Source: Brasenia schreberi (taxonomy: Eukaryota; Streptophyta; Magnoliopsida; Nymphaeales; Cabombaceae). Taken from it: a DNA stretch of 64,000 bases. The translations under genes and the position numbers were made by a program. The notes beneath the pieces are model-generated. The model saw only the letters and a program-made list of their open reading frames with translations, was not told the origin of the DNA and ran no database searches. Numbering within the stretch: position 1 is the stretch's first letter; every line of letters starts with the position of its first letter. The DNA lies in contig JAYKKT010000089.1 in assembly GCA_036023115.1 (NCBI GenBank), positions 21,633,001-21,697,000 on the forward strand, given 5' to 3'. Positions 33,012-44,100 of the stretch are shown here, piece after piece.

Positions 33012-35718
33012 TGTAGACGTGATTTTATTTCAAATCGTGGAATTCGAAATCAAACCCTCGAACTACGTCGGGTTGCGCGAGCGTGCCAGTTAGTTTATCA
33101 AAACTAACAAATTCTGATTTTCTGACTTCTAAGAACGATTGTGGACAAGTGAGATCTTTTCGACTTAGGCCTTCTTGAACCGGCGCTCAAGGGTCAGCCT
33201 AGACGCTTGAAATTTGTTTGAATCCGTTAATTCGAGAAAGGAAAAACCAGATTTTCCCATAGTTTCAGATTCGTGTTTAAGTTCTTGATTTCCGAAAATT
33301 TTCAGATTCTGAAAGTTGCAGAATCTGTTCAGTTTCAAAGACCTATTCTTCGAATTTTTAAAAATACTTCTGATTCTCCAAAAATTCTAAAACTTTTATA
33401 GAATGGAGACACGTGTCTGTAGAATCAGAATATATTTTTATTTTATAATTTTGTTCTTTATTTTCTGAGAATTAAATACAGAATCAGAAACTGTTATAAA
33501 ATTCAGAACAGCCCTGTTTCTGTGAATCAGAAGCTCAGAAAAACAGCAATATCTCAGCACTCAGTCATCCAATTTTGATAAAATTTATTGTGTTAGAAAG
33601 ATACGGATGTTAGGTTTCCAAAGAATCAAATTTCATCCAATTTCATTTAGTGGTTGAAGAGATATGGCAAAAGAACAGAGGTCTGTTACTGAACGTTCTG
33701 TTTCTATAAAACGCAATCTGGATTTTGTATAAACTTCACGGATCTAATTGGCTAGGCAACAGTTCATAAAAATTCCTCAAAATTTTATCTAAGAACGTCT
33801 GATATGTCTAGATTATTCATGCAAAATTTTGAAGCAATTGGATTATCCTTTTGTCTATAAAAATTCCGTGATCAGACGTGTGTGCACAGACAATTTCAGA
33901 AACCAAGTTTTGCAGAAAATTTCAGAAAGTTCCTAACGTGATTCTAGAACGAAATTCAACCTGTATCAGTCCTAATGATGCATGGAAATCATCTAAACAT
34001 GGATTTTAATTCCGTTCATGAAGGAATCATGCATGTTTGTATCGATATAAATGAAGAACATGGGCTCAAGGCCTTGATTCATGTACAAATTTCCAGAATC
34101 TGTGCTTTTTCAGATTCTCATGAATTAAAACCAATTTGTGCAAGAATTCCAACCTGTGTGAGTGAGAGGGGACGTAGGAGCACTTCGCCGGACGATCGTC
34201 GAACGTCGGAACCAGGCTGGACTTCCTTCTTCTCCTTCTTTTCTTCCTTTCTCTCTCTCTCTCTCTATTTCTCTAAATTTTCGGACTGACTGTTCCTGTT
34301 TTTTTTTGGTTTTCCCGGATTGAGGTTTTGTGGTCACCGGAGGATCCCCTTGCAACACCTTTGAGGCTCCTTTTATAGGCCAAAGGATGCCTCTTTGGTA
34401 CTGTCATCCATAAGGCAACCTGCCTTGTACCATTTTGGTGAAATACGGTAAGTAGTGTTGGCTGTGGAAGCTGATTGGCAAGTGCAGCTGTTGTGATCGG
34501 CAAGTGCAGCTGCTGGGAATATCGGGAAGTTCTCTTCTTGCCAAAATTGATTCACTTGATCTTCCTTTGTTGCTGAATTAGTCCAGAAAGTTGGATGACT
34601 TTCCCAATCGGAATCACAGTACTCTTGCTGAGCTCGTTTAGCATTAGGCAAGAGTGCATGGCTTTTTGAATCAAGCCACAGCATCTTTATTCACTTATGG
34701 AAGGAGTAGTTGCTGGCCATTCTTGCCCATCCGAGTTTAGGTAGGTAGGATGTTGTACGTGCCTTCCAAACCAAGCCGATGTCCGCTGCGCTTACTTACC
34801 AAACCATGCAATACACGATATGGCAGGTTACCAAACTAAGAATTCTGCTGGAGAAGTATCGGCAACCAGACTTTTACACATCCGTGCATAGATTTATTTT
34901 TGTCATCTGCTGCCTTACCAATAGATTCACTATCCTTAGCACCTATTGTTTCATACTTGTCACCGATAACATCAACATCCTCTTCTGGGTCGACCTTAGT
35001 ACTCTGTTTCAGAAAATTCAACATTTTCCACAACATTGGCATTTTGTAACATTTCCTTTTTATCCCCATTCTTTGTCAGGTGAATCTGTGATTTAGCAGC
35101 AACATCAGCAACTTCAAGATTTCCTGCACCTTCCATGTTCTCCACCATGAGCATTCTGAACTTCCACCTGCATACTTGCTCGATACCCAAACATAACGTA
35201 GACACGTTACGAAAGGCGTTTGATACCAAACCTTCGTTTTCGGAAGCGTTCGTTCTTGCTTTCATCTTTTCTTTCCTTTGATAACATCAACTTTTCCCTC
35301 GGGCAACTGATTTCTTTCCGAACATGAACTTTTCTTTTTGGGAAGCTCACTTTCCCTTCTTGATGCCCGCTCTCCTTTTTGGGCACCCACCTGCCTTTTC
35401 AGATGTCAAATTATCTTATACATGCCTGTATCTTTTCAAAAGGCAAGCTTTCAACATATGTTTTTGTCATAAATCTTTTAAGAAAATGAAATCCAGCTTT
35501 TCCATGCCAGGGGCAAAATCGTCATTTTTTTCTAATTTTGTCAAAATTCGAATTTTTCAGAAAGGAAAGTATTCTTTCATCATTTTAAACCTTTCATAAA
35601 ATTTTGGTACCAAAACAAACTCGTTTAGTGCCTTTTTCCTTCGAAAACCCCAAAATTACCAAAAATAGCTACTTTCCTAAAAGGTAAAAATTTTAAAAGA
35701 AAATTTTGGGTGTCTACA
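33012..35718 (-). mobile_element. 5' LTR of element F
   Basis: 2707 bp, nearly identical to 26394-29125. The 25-bp length difference is mostly one 22-bp repeat unit (two copies here, about 34475-34520) and a shorter CT microsatellite near 34250. On minus this LTR drives gag. TATAAAAG lies near 34372. Confidence 0.93.
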
Positions 35719-36005
35719 GTGGAAAACTCGGGTTTCCACACATCCTGGGTTTTGGAGAGATATTCTTCAAGGGAAGCCAAACTAGCTCCCTTGAAGGGTT
35801 CTGAATATTTCGGGGTTTTGGAAAACTTATGGTTCCAGATAACCCCATTTTGGAAAATTTTATCCTCAAGGGAATCCGTGCTTGGTCCCTTGAGAGGATT
35901 TGGACTTTTCAGGTTTATGGAAGACTTATAGTTCCATAAAACCTGATTCTGGGAGAAATTTGCTTCAAGGGAAGCCCAAATGGCTCCCTTGAAGTTTTCG
36001 GCCTG
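35719..36005 (-). repeat. Tandem ~98-bp hairpin units of element E (right part)
   Basis: Three further units after F, at about 35719-35816, 35817-35914 and 35915-36005. Central arms are TTCAAGGGA/TCCCTTGAA, CTCAAGGGA/TCCCTTGAG and CTTCAAGGGA/TCCCTTGAAG. A smaller inverted repeat GGAA/TTCC opens each unit. The paired changes keep the stem. Confidence 0.78.
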
Positions 36006-37010
36006 CTCCCTAGGTGCAACTCGTGGTGCCCCTAGGAATGGATTTTTTTATTTCGAAGCCATAGCCCTGGTTCCAGGGCACAAGACTAGGCTCGAAGAAG
36101 TGAGTTTTTCTATGGTAGGGTTATGAGCTCCTAAGATGTCGATGCATGCATTAGGGGTCTCCATGTCTACCATTTTTTGAACTTCTTTTTGTTTTTGAAA
36201 TTCTTTTGGATAGTGCGCAACAGTTGGCGCACCTTGAAGATCCTCAAATTTTGGCACAATTTGTGGGTTTGTGTGTTAGGGGTTATCCAATGCATCTGAT
36301 GACCCTATATGAAGAAGAGAGTTTTGAGAAGGATAGGTTTCAGGCATACCTCTTTGTGGCTCGTCTACCTTTTCAAAGTAAGAGCAGGCCGATTTCTCGG
36401 GTAACTCAGTTTTGAGCCCCCGGGGTTTTACGAGGTGTTTCCTTTCGAAACCTTCCTGTTTTTCACTCTCGTCTCTTTGTAGGGTGTGGGTTTCATGTCC
36501 CACAGTGTGTGTGTGTGCCTAGACTTAGGACTTCCACTTGAATTTTTCGAAATTTCAAAGTTTGATTTTTCAATTTTTTTTGTCTTTTTAAAAGTTTTCA
36601 AGATTTTTTTGATTTTTTGAAACAGAACAGTCTGTTTTCGAATTTCCCTTGGATTTTGAAAAGCTTGAAGATATAGGAGTGGATGACTCATCCCCTTTCT
36701 GGGATTTATCTTTAATCTCCAATTATTCATTGAGTTTGAGATCGGTTTTCAATTCACGATCCTTATGTGCCCTAGAAGAGATGCTATGTGTTCGATGGGC
36801 TTTAAGCTCTTTGCTTAAAGTATCCATCTTTTGATATATTTTTGAAATGTCATCAAGCTCTCTTTGGGCTTTATCTGTTTTGAAAGCCTCTTTCAGTTTA
36901 CTCAACGAGGATTGCAACTCTCCTAAGTATGCACGATTTTTTGGAAAAAACACTCTTTTTTCAAAAATTTTGAGTGTAACTTGTTTGTTTGAAGTCTACT
37001 TAAGTCTCGG
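36006..37010 (-). pseudogene. Element E gag N-terminal region, decayed
   Basis: Between the hairpin units and the primer-binding site. Minus-strand frames 36953-36723 (coiled-coil-like LGELQSSLSKLKEAFKTDKA) and 36730-36428 (lysine-rich) suggest a gag start, but the MSS..EVSS motif and the capsid domain seen in C, F and G are not visible. A run of broken frames then leads toward the protease/G-patch linker, so most of gag and protease was deleted or diverged beyond recognition. Confidence 0.45.
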
Positions 37011-37028
37011 GTCCCACCGGGCGTGCCA
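37011..37028 (-). promoter_or_regulatory. Primer-binding site, element E
   Basis: Reads TGGCACGCCCGGTGGGAC on minus, identical to the C and G sites. The LTR end follows at 37033 (TATAGACACC, expected TGTAGACACC). Confidence 0.8.
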
Positions 37029-37032
37029 ATTC

Positions 37033-38985
37033 TATAGACACCGAAAATTCTCACTTCTGGTTTTTAGGCCTGAAGTGAACCTTTTCGCAATCTACCTCGC
37101 TTTATGGGTGTGCCAGCTAGTTTACTTTTAAAGGCAATTGTAGGCAAGCGGGATCTTTTTGTCGCAAACCTTCTTGCACCGATGCGCAAGGGTCAGTCTG
37201 TATGCTTAGAGACTTTGTTTTGAAACAAGTTTAACTCAAAATATATTTTAAATGAAGAAGTGTTTTAAAACCTTTTGAAAACCATGCACTTGGGCGATTT
37301 TGATTTTACAAGGGTTGGACGACCCTAAGTCTTTCAATTTAATCTACTAAGGCATGATGTGCGTGCATCGAAATAGCCTTAGTCTTGGCATGTTTGCATG
37401 ATTGATTCGGGATTTGCTTTGATGCAGGTATGCACTCTAGCTCGAGTATGGCGAGTATGCAATGCAACTAACACAACTCCAAGGGAAAACCCGAAATTGA
37501 AAGACAATGCTTAAGGGAAATTGCGTAATGTAAATTGCAAAAGGGAAATTGCAAAAGAGAAATATGGCTATATCTTAAGAGCGGAAGGCTCAATTGTGCA
37601 AGTGTGTGTCATGTATATATGGAAAGACTACTCACAGAGCTGAACCTTAAAACCCAAATCTTGAAGACATAGCCGAAGGGAAATACTTATAATATATATG
37701 GGCCCGAAGGTCGCCAACGTGTGCGTGGTGTTGTGTGTATATGTAAAGACAACTCACACGACTTGTAATGTAAACCCCAAATATAATTGCAATATGGCCC
37801 TTACTAGGGTCTTGGGAGTAAGAGCGAAAGCTCAATGTGTGTGATTGTGGAATTGAAAGACCACGCACACAACTTGAATTGAAACACCCAAATGAAATTG
37901 CAATACGGCCCTTACTAGGGTCTTGGGAGTAAGAGCGAAAGCTCAATGTGTGTGAGTGTGGAATTGAAAGACCACGCACACAACTTGAATTAAAACACCC
38001 CAAATGAAATTGCAATACGGCCCTTAATAGGGTCTTGGGAGTAAGAGCGAAAGCTCAATGTGTGTGAGTGTAGAATTGAAAGACAACACCCACGACTTAA
38101 GTTAAAACCCACGCAGCTTAATATATATAAGTATAACTATATCTTAAGGGCTGATTAGGCCCTTGTGTGTATCAAAATGGTGTGCAGCTAAGAGCAGAAT
38201 GGCTCAAGTGCACGTGTGTGTGGGTGTGCCAAACCACATTATTACAACCGGGGGGAGACAACGCTCCATTATTACAACCCCGTATCAAATTTAATTAAAT
38301 GTAAGCAAGTTCATATCAAGGACCGAGTTAGGCACTTACGTGTAGCTGGTCCATGCTCAACTTGCTTGGCTTTGGCCTAATGAGTCGCCTTGGACAGCCG
38401 AAGGGGAGCTCCTTAGATGTAGGTTGGTGGCAGGTAGGGTGCTAGCCGGATGGAGACTTGATGATGGCCGGGTGATGGGCGCGGCAAGTAGGGATGCTGG
38501 TTGGGTGGTGGCATGTTAGGGATGTTGGCTAGGTGGTGGATGACTAAGGGAGAAGGTTCAGCTAGGGGCTAGGGTGGTGATGCTAAGGGAAGGTAGTGAG
38601 GTAGGGTGCAGTTGGGCCGGGTGTAATGGAGAAAGTTGGGCGGTTGTGGCGGGTGATGGAGTGTGCAGCTGGGAAGGAGAGGGGTGGAAGACTAGATGGA
38701 GTTGAGGTGGGGTACTAACCGTGGGTAGCAGGGGTGCTGGTGGACGAAGGTGGTGGAAGAAGGTTGCAGCCGGGTGGAAGGTGCTGGAGTTGGTTGAGGC
38801 GAAGAGGTGGCAGTCGGGTGATGATGTAGCGATGGAAGTGGGGAAGATGGCAGCCGGGTGGAAGTGGCGGTGGAAGTGGTGGAGTTGGGGGGGAATGAGA
38901 GGGGAGGTGAGTGGAAGAGAGAGAGTGAAAAACCCGCAAGATAGGGGTTTTTATAGGCCCAGGAGGGTTGGGTCGGTTGGGGTGG
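37033..38985 (-). mobile_element. 5' LTR of element E, R-U5 part
   Basis: Minus-strand LTR from its 3' end (37033, mutated TA) leftward in element sense. U5 hairpin near 37175 and TGGCACACCC near 37108 (decoy mutated). Tandem ~110-bp units at 37780-38080. A TATA box (TATAAAAA) lies near 38951 with a reduced hairpin. Interrupted at 38985 by G and resumes at 60971. Confidence 0.85.
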
Positions 38986-40207
38986 TATAAACACCCCGAA
39001 ATCCCACAAACTTCTCAAATCAACCTGGTTTTGTAAAAGCAGCCCAAAGGGCTATTTTCAGTCTAGAAACCCAGGAGCCTTCCAGGCAACCCTGTATATA
39101 TGTTTAAACAATATATGCTTTAAAATATGTATAATATGTTTTTAAAACCTTTTAAAATATGTTTTGAAACCCTACAAAGTGGCTTGGTCTGATGAAAGCA
39201 GGACCAGAAGAGCTAAAGAGAGCCTGGAACTGGACCACATGTCGAGCCCGGCACAGCAACTCTCGTGTTGAATCCACCCCCCAGGATCTCGAACGTCCAA
39301 GACTCTGTTATCATCAGAAATCCTTTGAAATCATCTCCAGAAGGTGAAAACAGAAGCGAACGACCATGTTGGCGAAGACCCAACGCAGACAGAATACTGA
39401 TGCTGTCAGACCCTGCACAAACCGTTCGTTTCAAACACATCCTGAAGGAGTCAGAATTCAGTTTGGATTGGATCTAGACCATATATATCCAGATCCCAAT
39501 CCAAACGTATATGTGGATTTGGATTTGGATTTGGATCCAAAGATCCAATCCAATATCCACATCCATGGCCCACATCACCTTCTCATAAATGGAGGTGGGG
39601 CCCACTTGAAATTCATGTGGGATTATGGGCATGAGAGAGAATGGGGAGGATAAGCATGAGGGGAATTGTAATTAAGCTTGACTTGTGTGTCAAGTTTGGG
39701 TTAATCATGTGGGTTAGCCTAATTAGCATGGGTTTAAGCTTGTATTAGCCAAAACCTAACCTAGGGCTGCACCAACATGATGCAATGAAGTCTATGGGTT
39801 ATGCAAAGGGAGCTCCCTAACCCATTCCTAATCCAAAACCCCTAATCCTATCCTTTTACCCTAATCTCGACCTAATCCTAGCCTAATCACCTAACCCACT
39901 TCCCTAATCTCGGCCTAATCCCAACCTAATCACCTAACCCACCTCCCTAATACTTCCCTAAACCTAGCTTAATTACCTTAATCCTAGCCTAATCACCTAA
40001 CCCACCTCACTAAACCTCACCCCAAAACCAACCCACCTAGCTAAGCCCTAAACCACCCCACCTAAACCTAGCACACCATATCCCTAAAACCCCTTTAAGC
40101 AAAATATCTGGCCCCTCCTCAAAACCAGCCCACCTTATCACCTCACCACCACCACCTAACCACCTTACCACCCTCTCAAAACCACCCCCAACCGCCTTTT
40201 GAAAATC

Positions 40208-40242
40208 TATATAAACCCCCCCCTAGTGGGCGGGTTTTTCAT
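40208..40242 (+). promoter_or_regulatory. LTR G TATA box and hairpin
   Basis: TATATAAA (40208-40215), then a C tract, CTAGT and GGGCGGGTTTTTC. AAACCC and GGGTTT arms can pair. The same box is at 58700 in the 3' LTR. It places U3 at about 1.25 kb. Confidence 0.7.
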
Positions 40243-41329
40243 CTTCTTCATCCAGCTCTTGGGCCAGCCGAGCCCTCTCACCTTGCTCCCTTCTTCCACC
40301 TGCACCACCACTAACCCCGGCCAAGCTCCACCTCGCGCCACCACTGCCTCCCGGCTTGCTCCACTCCACGCTGCCACCAACAGCCCGACCAACTCCATCC
40401 ACCTTCATCACCCGGCTGCCCTTCTTCCACACACCAACTTCCTTCACCCATCCGGTTAGTATCTCAACCCAAGCTCCACCTCCTCTTCACTCCCCCTCCA
40501 CTCTCAACAACCCATACCACCACAACACCTCACCAACACAGCCTTCCCGCCACCCTTCCCCATTCGGCCAGACCTAACCCCTTACACCACCCGATCCTCT
40601 ACCTTTCCCTTTAGTGATATCCGGCCACCCTACCTTGCTCCCTAGGACCTGCCCCTTCCACTCATAACCAAACCTTAACTCCACCTTCCCCTAACACCCT
40701 ACCTTCCTATTCGTGACCTCCCCCAACTACCCTAGCCGGCCACCATTTAGACCACCCCTAGTCGGCCAGTCATAGCCGACTGCACCCAAATCAGTCGGCC
40801 AGCCACACCCTCTTCCTTAGACACCTTCCCTTTAGTCACCCCTTAACGCCACCTTCCCTAACACCAGCCTATCCCTTAGTGACCCTCCTTAATCACTTTA
40901 TCCCAAAGCATCACGGCAGCACCCCCCTAGCAGCCGGCAAGCTCTAAGGCACCACACCCGCGCTCCCTTGTCACCCGGCCAGCACACCCCTTTGTCGTGC
41001 CATTCCGAGGAGCTCCCTCTTGCAGCCCAAGGCGAAGCCAAGCCCAAGCTCAAGCAAGTCACCTCCGGACCGGCTATAAGTAATTGCCTAACTCGGTCCT
41101 CATTTGTAGACTTGCATAAGTTGAATGAAATTTGATACGGGGTTGTAATAATGGAGCATTGTCTCCCCCCGCTTGTAATAACGTGGCTTGGCACACCCAC
41201 ACACACGTGCACTTGAGCCTACCTCGCTCTTAGTTGTGCACCATTTTGAACACACACAGGCCTAATCAGCCCTTAAGATATAAGTTTATTTATATACTTT
41301 AAGTTGCGTAGGGTTTTGCTTGAGTTGTG

Positions 41330-41760
41330 TGTGTTGTCTTTCAATTCTCGCACTCACACACATTGAGCTTTCGCTCTTATTTGTAAGACCCAAGTAAGGG
41401 CCGTGTTATACTTTCCTTGGGTTTAATTTCATGTCGTGTGTGTAGTATTTCAATTATACACTCACACACATTGAGCTTTCGCTCTTACTCCCAAGACCTT
41501 AGTTAAGGCCATATTGCAATTTATATTTGGGTTTAATTTCATGTTGTGTGCGTACTTCAATTCTAGCACTCACACACATTGAGCTTTCGCTCTTACTCCC
41601 AAGACCTTAGTTAAGGCCATATTGCAATTTATATTTGGGTTTAATTTCATGTTGTGTGCGCAGTACTTCAATTCTAGCACTCACACACATTGAGCTTTCG
41701 CTCTTACTCCCAAGACCTTAGTTAAGGCCATATTGCAATTTATATTTGGGTTTCATTTAA
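41330..41760 (+). repeat. Tandem ~108-bp units in G 5' LTR
   Basis: Four units, the last three carrying CACTCACACACATTGAGCTT (or a TACACTCACACACATTGAGC variant) with CGCTCTTACTCCCAAGACC and TTAGTTAAGGCC. GAGCTTTCGCTC and CCTTAGTTAAGG are both inverted repeats. The 3' LTR array (59825-60135) has one unit less, which accounts for nearly all of the 109-bp length difference. Confidence 0.85.
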
Positions 41761-42588
41761 AGTCATGTGTGTTGTCTTTACATTTTCACACGCACCCACA
41801 TTGAGCCTTCGCTCTTATTTGCAAGACCCAAGTAAGGGCCCATATATACTATATACGTATTTCCCTTTCGGCTATGTCTTTAAGATTTGGGTTTGAAGGT
41901 TCAGCAGTGTGCGTAGTCTTTACATATATACATGGCACACACTTGCACTATTGAGCCTTTCCGCTCTTAAGATATAGCCATATTTCCCTTTTGCAAATTC
42001 CCTTCGGCAATTTACATTTACAAGTCATTTCCCTTCGGCAATTTCCACTACAAGTCATTTTCCTTCGGCATTGTCTTTAAATTCGGGTTTTCCCTTTGGA
42101 GTTGCGTGAGTTTGCATTGCATATACGGCATACCATGAGTTAGGACGCATATTGCATCAAAGCAAACACCATACTCCCGCTCAAAGTCACCACATTTTAG
42201 TGGAGTGTTCATAACACACACCTAGTTGGCCCAAAAGGGATAAAAAGGAAGACTTAGGCACGTGCAAATCCACGTGAAATAAAATTTGAAAGTCATACCA
42301 AACAACCCAAATCAAACACCTCAAACCGCTTTCGTAGGTTCTTATACTCAAAAACTCGATTTTAAAAGCGTACAGATTGACCCTTGCGCATCGGTGCAAG
42401 AAGGTCTGCGACGACAAGAGCTTGCTTGCTCACAGTCTCCACGTTAGGGGTCAGGTTTAAAATATATCTTCGCTAGCTTAAGTAAGCTAGCTGGCACGCC
42501 CTTTTGCTTAATTAAGACTTAGGCACACGAAAAGGTTCGCTTCAGGCCTAAGAACCAGGAGCGGGAATTTTTTGCATCTACAATTATT

Positions 42589-42606
42589 TGGCACGCCCGG
42601 TGGGAC
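42589..42606 (+). promoter_or_regulatory. Primer-binding site, element G
   Basis: TGGCACGCCCGGTGGGAC, six bases after the LTR end (42582). Identical to the C and E sites. Confidence 0.8.
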
Positions 42607-42719
42607 GTGAGTCTTTTAAAATCGAGTCACTCTGGGAACCTTGCGAAAATTTTTCAAAAAAGGTGTTGTTTTAACTCTTTTCTTTACTTGTACTTAGGAA
42701 TTTTGAAAAGCTTGAAAGC

Positions 42720-44100
42720 ATGTTAAAATCCAACCCTAGTGAAGTGTCGAGCCAAGGCTGATGCACATCAAGTTCTCACTCTAGGAGGGTTTTGAAAAAT
42801 AAGATCAAACTAGACGAGATAGAGGACTTGAGAAGGGAATTCGAGGCCAAAATCGATGCTCTCAGCCAAGAGGCTGAAGTAAGCGATTCATGTTCATCGA
42901 ATGGTGAACAAAAGGCCAAGAGAAAAACTGAAAAACCTCACAAGCACAAAGAGGCCTCCGTAATGGAAGGCAACCAATACCAGGAGTCCTTCACACAAAA
43001 GGATCGTAGAGCCCTACAATAGCTGCTGAAAGGGCAGAATAAAGAGAAAAGGAGTTACGCCCTATCTGATTTCCTTCCTATGGATTACGAAATAGACAGT
43101 GACGATGAAATACCGAACTTCCATCGGTATGATGGCAGGGGAGACCCTAGGTCTCACTTGCAACTTTTCTCGCGTCGAGCCCATAAGAAGAAAAAGGACT
43201 CGATGAAATGGGTGTATTGGTTCCCTTTATCCCTTAAAGGCATAGCTGCCAAATGGCTGGCTTCCTATGATTTAAGCAAGTTCGCTACTTTCGAAGAGTT
43301 AGCGAACTGCTTCATGCAAAGATTTACACATAACGTAGAAGTCACGCCAACTTTAAACACTTTAAGGGATACGAAGAAAGGCATGAACGAAGATGTACAT
43401 GCCTTCATTATCCGATGGAGGTCCCTTTTGGGCTAAGTGCGAGAGCCCATATCCGAAGGATGCGCAGTCATGCTCATCCTGGATAATTTTAAAAGCAAGT
43501 TAAAGACCCTTCTCTCGCTCCATGAGATCTCAACTTTCCATAAGTTGATAAAAAAAGCATCCCTTTTCGAAACAAACTTGAAAAAGGGGATATACGATCA
43601 CTTGTGGAAAGGAAGTGCCATTTCTAAAACCCGCTTGGAAAAGCCCATCACTTATGGGCTACCCACGATGGACAAAGGGGCAAAGCCCCATAAAATTGCC
43701 GATGTCCGGGTGGATCCTGGTTTGGCGGGCACTTCCAAAAATTTTGAAAAATTAGAAAACAAAAGGCAGAGAAATTTCCAAAAACCGATTGAAAAACGGG
43801 AGTACACTCCGCTGGGGCAACCTATGTCGGAGGTCCTAGACCTCCTACTTGCCCAAGGCATGATTGAACTTCCCGAAATCCCCGAAGGAGTCACTTCCAA
43901 AGGGGGATATTTAAATCGTTTTTGCAAGTATCATCGGCTCAAAGGCCATGATACAAAGCGTTGTTTCTCCCTTTTAAACAAAATCGAGAACTTGATATCG
44001 GAGGGCCGACTCCAGGTCATTGCAGAACCTGAGTCAACTCAAGCTATCTTCAAAGAACCCTTTCCCAAGCACGCCAGTAGCAGTGGGAAAGGAAAGGAGG
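42720..44100 (+). pseudogene. Element G gag (nonsense-broken)
   Basis: Single frame from ATG 42720 through gag into protease. Coiled-coil-like IEDLRREFEAKIDALSQEAE near 42815; capsid about 43190-43560 (WVYWFPLSLKG, AKWLASYDLSKF, MQRFTHNVEVTP); intact zinc knuckle CKYHRLKGHDTKRC at 43923-43964 (C-x2-H-x4-H-x4-C). Stops: TCA to TGA near 42760, CAG to TAG at 43020, CAA to TAA at 43434. No frameshift, so decay is by point changes only. Confidence 0.92.

Larger units (their letters stand above)
26394..35718 (-). mobile_element. Element F: complete, young gag-only LTR retrotransposon
   Basis: A 9325-bp minus-strand element flanked by a perfect 5-bp duplication GTGGA (26389-26393 and 35719-35723). 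LTRs 26394-29125 and 33012-35718, a primer-binding site, one intact gag ORF, a polypurine tract and the shared 3' UTR hairpin are present. Protease, RT, RNase H and a full integrase are absent, so it is non-autonomous, of the kind called TR-GAG. LTR differences by eye are roughly a dozen substitutions, one 22-bp repeat unit and a CT microsatellite, which implies a recent insertion into E. Confidence 0.93.
38986..42582 (+). mobile_element. 5' LTR of element G
   Basis: 3597 bp, TATAAACACCCC (expected TGTAAACACC) to GCATCTACA. U3 has a GGATTT/AATCCA block (39515-39560) and a telomere-like stretch (39820-40120). A C-rich R region contains AGTCGGC/GCCGACT hairpin arms (about 40767-40790). It has one more ~108-bp tandem unit than the 3' LTR. 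U5 hairpin near 42383, palindrome near 42475, TGGCACGCCC near 42493. Confidence 0.92.

Noticed and set aside
41330..41760. Regularly spaced repeats resembling a CRISPR array
   Set aside because: Adjacent units with no unique spacers, inside a eukaryotic LTR.
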